Assembly (NCBI GenBank): GCA_020523885.1
Contig: JAJAPY010000012.1
Location: forward strand, 28,145 to 92,144
Reading direction: 5' to 3'
Length of the DNA stretch: 64,000 bases
Source of the DNA: Candidatus Liberimonas magnetica
Lineage (GTDB): Bacteria > Elusimicrobiota > Endomicrobiia > Endomicrobiales > JAFGIL01
Shown here: positions 58,569 through 64,000 of the stretch, piece by piece
Numbering within the stretch: position 1 is the first letter of the stretch
Layout of the letters: every line of letters starts with the position of its first letter
Translations under genes and position numbers: made by a program
The notes under the pieces: model-generated
What the model was told of the DNA's origin: nothing
Seen by the model: the letters and a program-made list of their open reading frames with translations, nothing else
Database searches by the model: none

Positions 58569-58586
58569 AATTTCCTATAAACCAAT

Positions 58587-58620
58587 AAAAAAACCCAATT
58601 CCTGGTTGGACGGAATTGGG
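58587..58620 (-). terminator. Hairpin plus T-tract between leader ORF B and giant gene B
   Basis: CCCAATTCC pairs perfectly with GGAATTGGG (9 bp, 9-base loop), followed by seven Ts. It begins 5 bases after the leader stop codon, and the giant ATG (58568) lies 18 bases past the T-tract. The segment resembles the giant A leader: cagCCCAAT against tagCCCGAT, and ATTGGGTTTTTTTATTG against ATCGGGTTTTTTATTG. Confidence 0.75.
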
Positions 58621-58625
58621 CTGTA

Positions 58626-59114
58626 CTACCTATAGAAATTATTAATCTCCCATGGCAGATTGCTCTTTGACAATGAAACTAAAAATAATAATATGAAAAA
58701 GGAAAAAAGCGAGTTTATCCCTATCAGCAACTTTAAGTAAAACAAATACCTATCAAATGTTTTTTCGTATGATGTGTCGGACAGGGTTTTATCGTTTTCT
58801 AAATTCTTATTGAATTTGCAAGTATATTTTATTCCATTTCCGGTAGATGACATCAGGCAAAGGTTGTCTTTATCAGTTGTATCCTTTTGTTTGTTACTTA
58901 AAGGCCCCTTAAACTCAGGAAATAAAGGTACACCTTTCCTAAGCAGGGTATTCATTACGGTAAAAGGGGCTTGAACTGTTGAGGTTTCTTCAAGGCCGGG
59001 GGTCGCGATGCACGGAGCTGAAGTAATTAATTGTCTGTCAATTGCAAATAACGCAACAGAGTTATTGAACAGAAAACAAAAGATTAAACAAATTAGAAGC
59101 GCTTTCTTTTTCAT
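58626..59114 (-). CDS. Small exported membrane protein preceding giant gene B (leader ORF B)
   Basis: Not recognised. 162 residues: a signal peptide (MKKKALLICLIFCFLFNNSVALFA), a polar middle with a possible disulphide pair (NLCLMSSTGNGIKYTCK), and one C-terminal membrane helix (FYLKLLIGINSLFSFFILLFLV) before a short tail ending NNFYR. It has its own strong promoter and a hairpin just after its stop, and sits in the same place relative to giant B as leader ORF A does to giant A. A co-expressed anchor, chaperone or inhibitor of the giant is possible. Confidence 0.65.
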   Translation of the reverse strand: MKKKALLICLIFCFLFNNSVALFAIDRQLITSAPCIATPGLEETSTVQAPFTVMNTLLRKGVPLFPEFKGPLSNKQKDTTDKDNLCLMSSTGNGIKYTCKFNKNLENDKTLSDTSYEKTFDRYLFYLKLLIGINSLFSFFILLFLVSLSKSNLPWEINNFYR

Positions 59115-59140
59115 ATATATATTATTATTACCTTTATAAA

Positions 59141-59169
59141 ATTATAATGTACAAGTGTAAATAAGTCAA
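59141..59169 (-). promoter_or_regulatory. Sigma70 promoter for leader ORF B and giant gene B
   Basis: Minus strand: TTGACT (59164-59169), a 17-bp spacer (59147-59163) and TATAAT (59141-59146), close to consensus. The start codon at 59114 is 26 bases from the -10 box, with AAAGG at 59131-59135. The rest of the 59115-59262 gap is AT-rich and shows nothing else. Confidence 0.8.
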
Positions 59170-59262
59170 GTAAAAGGTGTAAAATAATTGCAAATTTAGA
59201 CCGTTTACAAAGTCATTAGCGGTTAATAGGAAACTATAGATAGATTCTTTATGGGATGAGGG

Positions 59263-59979
59263 TTATGAAAAAAACTTCTGGATTAGCACTGTAAAGAACT
59301 TGAAATTGTTGGTGAGTATCAAAAATCCTATCGCAATAAGGATCAGGCCTGAAATAACCTCGATTATCCTGAAATACCTTTTTATCGCAGTAAAAAATTG
59401 CAGGGTTTTGTTTATAAAGACAGCTGTTATCAAAAACGGGATGCCAAGGCCTATCGAATATATTGTTAAGAGCATCATTCCCTGGTTTAACGTATTTTGA
59501 GTGGACGCAAGAATAAGTATTGAAGAAAGTATAGGGCCGATACAAGGTGTCCAGCCTATGGCAAAAGCTATCCCTATAAAAAAAGCACCCAGGTATCCTA
59601 AAGAAAACCGTTTCATTTCCATCCGTTTCTCATAATAAAGCATATTCAGTTTAAGTATACCCATGATATGAAACCCGAAAATAATAATTATTATCCCGCC
59701 GGCCCATTGGATAATTTTTTTATTAGTACCTATCAAGTTGCCTAAATAAGTCGCAGAAGCGCCAAGCAGTATGAAGATAAAGCTAAATCCGAGCACGAAG
59801 AATAAAGCGTTAAGGAAGGTATTTCTTAAGGATACGTTCCCGCTTTTCAGCTCATCCAGCGATGCTCCGGTTATGAACGTTATGTATGCCGGTATCATAG
59901 GAAGGATGCAGGGGCTGACAAAACTGGCTACCCCTGCCAGAAAGCTCGCTATTACAGGAAAGTTATTGAGGTTATCCAT
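59263..59979 (-). CDS. ccdA: CcdA-type thiol-disulphide transporter
   Basis: 238 residues with about six hydrophobic helices. The redox cysteines are visible as SFVSPCILPMIPAY in helix 1 and IGWTPCIGPILSS in helix 4, the two PCxxP-type motifs of the DsbD/CcdA family. It carries electrons from cytoplasmic thioredoxin to partners outside the inner membrane. Its start overlaps the thioredoxin-like gene by 8 bases, so the two are coupled and probably partners. The cytochrome c biogenesis or general disulphide-reduction role cannot be separated here. Confidence 0.9.
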   Translation of the reverse strand: MDNLNNFPVIASFLAGVASFVSPCILPMIPAYITFITGASLDELKSGNVSLRNTFLNALFFVLGFSFIFILLGASATYLGNLIGTNKKIIQWAGGIIIIIFGFHIMGILKLNMLYYEKRMEMKRFSLGYLGAFFIGIAFAIGWTPCIGPILSSILILASTQNTLNQGMMLLTIYSIGLGIPFLITAVFINKTLQFFTAIKRYFRIIEVISGLILIAIGFLILTNNFKFFTVLIQKFFS

Positions 59980-60430
59980 TCTTTAAAGCCTTTGTCATAG
60001 TGTTTATTAAATTCTGGCTGTCGCTGTACCCGATTATCTTTTCGATCACATCGCCGTTCTTGTTAAGGAAGATTATAGTAGGAAGGCCTGTTATCCCGTA
60101 TTTGCCTGACACCTCGGGGAATTTGTCGGTATCTATCTTCACGTTAATAAAATCCTTAGAAGCGTTGACCACATTTATGTTTGTGTATACGTCTTTATCG
60201 AGTTTCTTGCACCAGGTACACCAAGGAGCCATAAAATCAACCATCAAAGGTCTGTTTGTTTCGTTTGCCAGTTTAAGGCCTTGAGAAATGTCATAAACCC
60301 AGCTTATACCTTCTTTTTGCGTATTTTCTGCGGCATTTTCAGGCTCTGTAAGGGGAGGGTTTGTTTTAGCGCAGGCGCTTAAAACGAACAAGGTTAGAAT
60401 AACGCTGAACAATATTTTTGTCTTAAACAT
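59972..60430 (-). CDS. Thioredoxin-fold lipoprotein
   Basis: 152 residues. A lipoprotein signal (LTLFVLSAC, Cys20) is followed by a thioredoxin domain with the active site APWCTWCKKLD, cis-Pro in GITGLPTIIFL and a closing GYSDSQ segment. It resembles DsbD-gamma-like/TlpA-like thioredoxins. A strong GGAGG ribosome site lies at 60435-60439. Partner of the overlapping ccdA: it likely takes electrons from CcdA and reduces exported disulphides. Confidence 0.9.
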   Translation of the reverse strand: MFKTKILFSVILTLFVLSACAKTNPPLTEPENAAENTQKEGISWVYDISQGLKLANETNRPLMVDFMAPWCTWCKKLDKDVYTNINVVNASKDFINVKIDTDKFPEVSGKYGITGLPTIIFLNKNGDVIEKIIGYSDSQNLINTMTKALKNG

Positions 60431-60446
60431 TTTGCCTCCAAGTTTT

Positions 60447-60536
60447 AGCGTTGAGCGGACAAAAAACAGGGATAAGGGGTAAGTTTTAAATCTTATCCCT
60501 TACACCTTACCCCTGGAGATATATCCGCTAAACGCT
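60447..60536. repeat. Composite palindromic element at the nadA 3' end
   Basis: Outer arms 60447-60459 (agcgttgagcgga) and 60524-60536 (tccgctaaacgct) are inverted with one mismatch in 13. Inside are two further stems: 60468-60476 with 60492-60500, and 60475-60483 with 60506-60514. The right outer arm covers the last codons of nadA. The nested, partly exclusive stems built from aggg(a/g)taag units suggest a small inserted palindromic repeat. Confidence 0.65.
60461..60500 (-). terminator. Intrinsic terminator after nadA
   Basis: Reading the minus strand, AGGGATAAG (60492-60500) pairs with CTTATCCCT (60468-60476), then GTTTTTT (60461-60467). It follows nadA by ~28 bases and separates it from the thioredoxin/ccdA genes. 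Confidence 0.65.
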
Positions 60537-61439
60537 ATTTATTTTAAACATCGCATCAATGCACTTTTTTGCCTTTTCTCTTGTTTCCTTCGGGACTTCT
60601 ATCTTATATTTCATGTCTTCTAAAGCCCAGAGGAGTTTTTCCAGGCTGTTCTTCTTCATGTTTGGGCATACCGCCAGGTCTGTCGCAGGGTAAAATGATT
60701 TACCGGGATTTTCTTTTTTCATGCGGTATATAATACCTGTTTCGGTACCTATAATGAATTCAGTTTTTTTAGATTCTCTGACATAGTTGCACATGCCTGA
60801 GGTAGATAAAACCACATCCGCAATTTTGACCACGTCCGGCGGGCATTCAGGATGAACTATGACCTCGGCTTTAGGGTGCTCTTTTTTTGCTTTTAAAACG
60901 TATTCTTCAATAATATTTATATGTATCGGGCAGTACCCTTCCCAAAGAATGAACTCTTTGTCCACCTGGGTTGAGACATAATGCCCCAGGTTTTTGTCCG
61001 GTACAAAAATAATTTTGTTTGAATCAATAGACTTTGCTATCTTTACCGCATTTGACGATGTACAGCACACGTCGCTTTCTGCTTTAACTTCCGCTGTTGT
61101 GTTTATGTAACACACAACCGGCACACCCGGATAATCCTTTTTCATTGCTTTAAGTTTATCTGCGGTTACCATGTTCGCCATAGGGCAGCCCGAGGTTATT
61201 TCCGGCAAAAGAACGGTTTTGTCCGGGCAGAGGATCGAGGCGGTCTCAGCCATGAAATGGACCCCGCAAAACACTATGACGTCTTTCTTGGAGTCCCTTG
61301 CTTTCTGGCTCAGGTCAAGAGAATCACCTAAAAAATCGGCTATATCCTGTAACTCGCCGGGCTGGTAGTTATGCACGAGTATGACAGCATTTCTTTTTTC
61401 TTTAAGTTCTACAATTTTTTCAATTATTTTATCTGGCAT
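60528..61439 (-). CDS. nadA: Quinolinate synthase
   Basis: 303 residues, the full length for the short bacterial form. It condenses iminoaspartate with dihydroxyacetone phosphate to quinolinate in NAD synthesis, using a [4Fe-4S] cluster. Visible features are ILVHNYQPGE at the start, the three cluster Cys regions FCGVHFMAETA, GYCPIHI and VCPNMKKNSLEK, plus YINTTAEVKAE, TSSNAVKIA and HPECPP. No nadB or nadC is in the window. The 3' end runs into a palindromic element. Confidence 0.95.
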   Translation of the reverse strand: MPDKIIEKIVELKEKRNAVILVHNYQPGELQDIADFLGDSLDLSQKARDSKKDVIVFCGVHFMAETASILCPDKTVLLPEITSGCPMANMVTADKLKAMKKDYPGVPVVCYINTTAEVKAESDVCCTSSNAVKIAKSIDSNKIIFVPDKNLGHYVSTQVDKEFILWEGYCPIHINIIEEYVLKAKKEHPKAEVIVHPECPPDVVKIADVVLSTSGMCNYVRESKKTEFIIGTETGIIYRMKKENPGKSFYPATDLAVCPNMKKNSLEKLLWALEDMKYKIEVPKETREKAKKCIDAMFKINSV

Positions 61440-61465
61440 TTGTTTTCGTTTTATGCAAAAACTTG

Positions 61466-62167
61466 TTATTTTAATATTGAGATTTTACCGGTTTTCTTTT
61501 CGCCTCCGGAATTGGTTATAAGATAAACATAGACACCGCTTGAAACCTTGTTGCCGCTTTTGTTCTTACCATCCCATTCCAAAGTCCCGCTGCCGTTTAC
61601 TTCATTTGCTTCATAAACAAGCTCTCCGGAGATATTGAATATGCTTATTTTAGCATTATTTGTCAGGTTTGCAAAGACAACTCCGCCGGTTCTGTCGTGG
61701 TTTGTCCCGGAACCGGGTTTGTACGGGTTAGGATAAATAATTACATTATTCAGATTATTTTGAGCAGTTGAGTTAACTGCAGGCGGGGCATTGCCTACCC
61801 AAAAGTGGTATGTGTAATAAACAGCATCCTGTTCGCCGTTTTCATTTAATGCTTTTATTTCAATTATGTGCTCGCCGTCTGCCAAAGGTGATGATACTTG
61901 ATAAGTAAAATCTTCGCTTGTGCTGTCAAATGCTCCGTCAACCGGTGTTGCAAGTGTCCAGGTGCTTTTATTAACGCTCGAATACCTGCCCCAAATGCCC
62001 GTAATGTTTCCGCCGGTCGAGGTTATTTTTCCACTGATAACAGGCTGCCGTTCCTGTGTAATTGAGGACGGCCCCTTGATAGAACTTAATCCTTGAGTTG
62101 CACTCGATTCTATGTTGTATGGGAAACCGCTGACTTTAACGCTGCCCATAACGGTGTTCCGGAACAT
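61466..62167 (-). CDS. C-terminal part of the M23 peptidase gene: Ig-like region with YPNP sorting-type tail (frameshifted)
   Basis: The frame gives 233 residues from ATG 62167. The final ~90 residues (NNVIIYPNPYKPGSG, ISIFNISGELVYE, TLEWDGKNKSGNKVSSGVYVYLI, GKISILK) are a FlgD-Ig/Por-type C-terminal domain, used in some phyla as a sorting or surface-attachment tail. The preceding ~110 residues look like an Ig-like beta domain (TLATPVDGAFDSTSEDFTY, DGEHIIEIKALNENG). There is no signal peptide, and it overlaps the 3' end of the upstream M23 gene by 58 bases in another frame. It is therefore most likely the end of that gene, displaced by a frameshift or assembly error. Confidence 0.7.
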   Translation of the reverse strand: MFRNTVMGSVKVSGFPYNIESSATQGLSSIKGPSSITQERQPVISGKITSTGGNITGIWGRYSSVNKSTWTLATPVDGAFDSTSEDFTYQVSSPLADGEHIIEIKALNENGEQDAVYYTYHFWVGNAPPAVNSTAQNNLNNVIIYPNPYKPGSGTNHDRTGGVVFANLTNNAKISIFNISGELVYEANEVNGSGTLEWDGKNKSGNKVSSGVYVYLITNSGGEKKTGKISILK

Positions 62168-63735
62168 ATATTGCCGTGGCTATCGACACAGAAAGAATTT
62201 TCCATGCTGCTGGACAACACTACATCAACATACTTTACCCAGGCGGCATTTCCTACCCCTGCTTTATTCATAAGTTCGCTTATAGTAATGCTTTTTGTTT
62301 CTAACCCCGTTTTAGGATTGTAAGCAGGGGAATCCTCGGGTTCGTCATATCTAAATACACATACATTTGTGCTTTCGTGGTAATATCCGTTTTCATCCTT
62401 GAAAGTCACATATAACCCGACATAGCGGTCCAAATCCGCCAAGGCCTTTGCCCCGCCGCCGCATCCGTCAAAGGAGAACTCTATTTTTGACAGGTTTTCA
62501 ATTGGGACGTTCTCCTGTGAAACTGAAAAATCAGTAACTTCTACATAATCAGGCGTTGCCCCGGCATAGCCGCTGTGAAAGTAACTCCCCGTGAAATTCA
62601 TGCCGCAGTCAACAAACGGATTTTGTTCAACAGAAGTAGAGCCGTTTGAATATATCGTTGTCCGTTCTCCTTCCATACCCCTATCGCCTATGTTCAAATT
62701 AAATTCATAGACAAATTCTTCTTTGTGAACATCTGCGGCATGGATTGTTATGGAATGGTTTCCCTGCGGTAAAAGACTGAAATCATAACTGTCGATTACA
62801 AAGTCATCATAACCTGCGGTTGTACCATAGGGAGAGACCCTGTAAGTTATCCATCCGGTTGTTTCGCCGCTTGATGCCTTTGCGTTATTTGTAGAAGTTT
62901 CATCATTCCGCCCGCCGTATATAAACGACGCTATCTTGCTTGCTGCTTCTGTCCCATCAAGGAATATTTCCGCTTTGTCCAGGTCAAGCCCCGTGCTTGA
63001 GTTAATTCTTAATTTTATAGGTATAGGGCTATGTGCCTGCGATTTTGTAATTGCACCTTTAGGGCTTAAAATCGTTGCCTTAAAGTTGCTTGTTTCGTGA
63101 GAAACATATTGCAGAGGATTGTCCTTTTCTGTTGAAGCTTCAAGAGGGCGGCAGCCCAGATGACAGTGTGCGCCGACTCCGCCGGATGTGCCTACGGGAG
63201 CTATCGCCTCGCCGGCAGAAACAGTGCTTTGCGTTGTTATCTTGTTGCCTGACGAATCCAACAAATAGCTCCCGGAAGAGTCTTTTACCCAGCGATTATT
63301 GTAAGTAGATAAAACTTTTTGAATTTTACTTCCAGAATATAAAATAATAACAGTTGATTCGATAGATTCATTAGTATCTTGTCTTTCTAAAACGACGGCT
63401 TGTAGTTTCCAATTTCCTGATGTCTTCGGCAGAGGATGGTCATCCTTCACTCCATTAAAAATATGCAAATATGTCCAATAGCCGGTTGTTCCAATCATAC
63501 CAATATAAAATCCGCCTCCATTATCATCCCATTCAATCTTCTTTATTGCCCCACTTTCTACTGTTTTTATGCTTTCACCTTCACTGCCGGCATAATCTAT
63601 CCCATAATGAAACCAAGAATTGGCAACATTTCTCGGACCGTAATCCGATATTATTTCCCAATTTCCAGGTGAGTCTAAATTCTGACCAAAAAGGTTTATC
63701 GAAATAAAGAGGAGTAATATTATTTTTTTAATCAT
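62110..63735 (-). CDS. Exported M23-family metallopeptidase (N-terminal part; probable frameshift near its end)
   Basis: 541 residues. Signal peptide MIKKIILLLFISINLFGQ; then an M23 (lysostaphin-like) domain with FHYGIDYAG giving the HxxxD pair and AHCHLG giving HxH, split by an insertion of ~100 residues. Beta-rich repeats follow (ATILSPKGAI, HSITIHAADVHKEEF). It would cleave peptidoglycan cross-bridges. Start ATG 63735 overlaps the upstream stop by one base (TAATG), so they form an operon. The last ~20 residues (GTPLWAALKSAVSHTT) look like out-of-frame reading; the natural continuation is in the frame of 61466-62167. Confidence 0.8.
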   Translation of the reverse strand: MIKKIILLLFISINLFGQNLDSPGNWEIISDYGPRNVANSWFHYGIDYAGSEGESIKTVESGAIKKIEWDDNGGGFYIGMIGTTGYWTYLHIFNGVKDDHPLPKTSGNWKLQAVVLERQDTNESIESTVIILYSGSKIQKVLSTYNNRWVKDSSGSYLLDSSGNKITTQSTVSAGEAIAPVGTSGGVGAHCHLGCRPLEASTEKDNPLQYVSHETSNFKATILSPKGAITKSQAHSPIPIKLRINSSTGLDLDKAEIFLDGTEAASKIASFIYGGRNDETSTNNAKASSGETTGWITYRVSPYGTTAGYDDFVIDSYDFSLLPQGNHSITIHAADVHKEEFVYEFNLNIGDRGMEGERTTIYSNGSTSVEQNPFVDCGMNFTGSYFHSGYAGATPDYVEVTDFSVSQENVPIENLSKIEFSFDGCGGGAKALADLDRYVGLYVTFKDENGYYHESTNVCVFRYDEPEDSPAYNPKTGLETKSITISELMNKAGVGNAAWVKYVDVVLSSSMENSFCVDSHGNICSGTPLWAALKSAVSHTT

Positions 63736-64000
63736 TATTTTTCAATATATATCGTCAAATCAATGTTTGTAACAGGAGTATCGGTCATAGGGGTATCTGC
63801 TTTAACTTGTCCTGTATTTGAAACGCTATAAATAGAGTATTCTTTATCTGCTTTCCAGTATTTTCCGTTGTTAAGATTATAAAAATATGTTAAGGTGGGT
63901 TGACCCGCAACTCTAAGTGCAAGATATTTCCCATTTGGGGACATTACAGGCTCAGAACCCCAGGGCACATTTAAAAGCAAATCGCCTTTTTTATTATATA
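63735..64000 (-). CDS. C-terminal end of a beta-propeller-like protein (5' end outside window)
   Basis: The frame is open to the window edge (…NKKGDLLLNVPWGSEP), so the TTG at 63980 is not the true start. VMSPNGKYLALRVAG is a PD40/WD40-type blade strand; the end reads VTNIDLTIYIEK. Its stop overlaps the M23 gene's start, indicating co-transcription. Too little is seen to say more. Confidence 0.6.
   Translation of the reverse strand, partial: YNKKGDLLLNVPWGSEPVMSPNGKYLALRVAGQPTLTYFYNLNNGKYWKADKEYSIYSVSNTGQVKADTPMTDTPVTNIDLTIYIEK

Noticed and set aside
63735..63980. A complete 81-residue gene starting at TTG 63980
   Set aside because: The frame is open to the window edge and the sequence looks like the end of a propeller protein, so it is a 3' fragment.
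1..64000. tRNA, rRNA, insertion sequence transposases or phage genes
   Set aside because: None were found on reading both strands; the only mobile-like elements are the short palindromes.

Overview
The window is accessory-rich DNA from an uncultured bacterium. Its best match is Omnitrophota (candidate phylum OP3). The reasons are the giant secreted or membrane multidomain genes, Por/FlgD-like 'YPNP' C-terminal tails, CcdA/thioredoxin and NadA neighbours, and GIY-YIG genes bracketed by short palindromic repeats. No 16S or other marker gene is present, so the phylum is an inference; Elusimicrobiota or a related lineage is possible.

Layout. 1-3305 is on the minus strand: a partial nucleoside phosphorylase, a small GIY-YIG nuclease gene lying between two copies of an inverted repeat, and a two-gene radical-SAM operon. 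3306-22426 is on the plus strand: a sigma70-like promoter, a small exported protein (leader ORF A), a hairpin with a T-tract, and giant gene A (about 6140 codons). 22491-59169 is the mirror-image arrangement on the minus strand: a sigma70-like promoter, leader ORF B, a matching hairpin, and giant gene B (12025 codons). The two giant genes converge with 64 bp between their stops and fill about 85% of the window. 59263-64000 (minus strand) holds ccdA, a thioredoxin lipoprotein, nadA, an M23 peptidase with a YPNP-type tail that appears frameshifted, and the end of a beta-propeller-like gene.

Both giant proteins start with a signal peptide and a related head domain of about 500-560 residues (QDLHC and TGGFHT motifs). 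Their bodies then differ completely. Giant A resembles a midasin: six AAA+-like modules with P-loops in numbers 2, 4 and 6 and degenerate odd modules, an acidic/basic linker, and a MIDAS-bearing VWA domain. It also has three beta-propellers between AAA3 and AAA4, a transglutaminase-like domain before the VWA, and several membrane segments. Giant B is a chain of enzymes: HD domain, low-Mr phosphatase-like domain, permuted PEP-synthase-like modules, HAD, M29 peptidase, two M49-like HExxH domains, 2H phosphoesterase, HEAT repeats, a further HExxH domain, two class-3 lipases, an APH-like kinase, a GT4 glycosyltransferase, a helical repeat solenoid and an M20 dipeptidase. Five copies of a two-helix membrane module separate some of these domains.

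The most interesting unit is the repeated cassette: promoter, small exported leader protein, covarying hairpin with T-tract, then a giant gene with a shared head and a variable body. The domain content suggests envelope-anchored degradation of other cells' proteins, lipids and peptides, or large-scale remodelling. That role is inferred, not shown.
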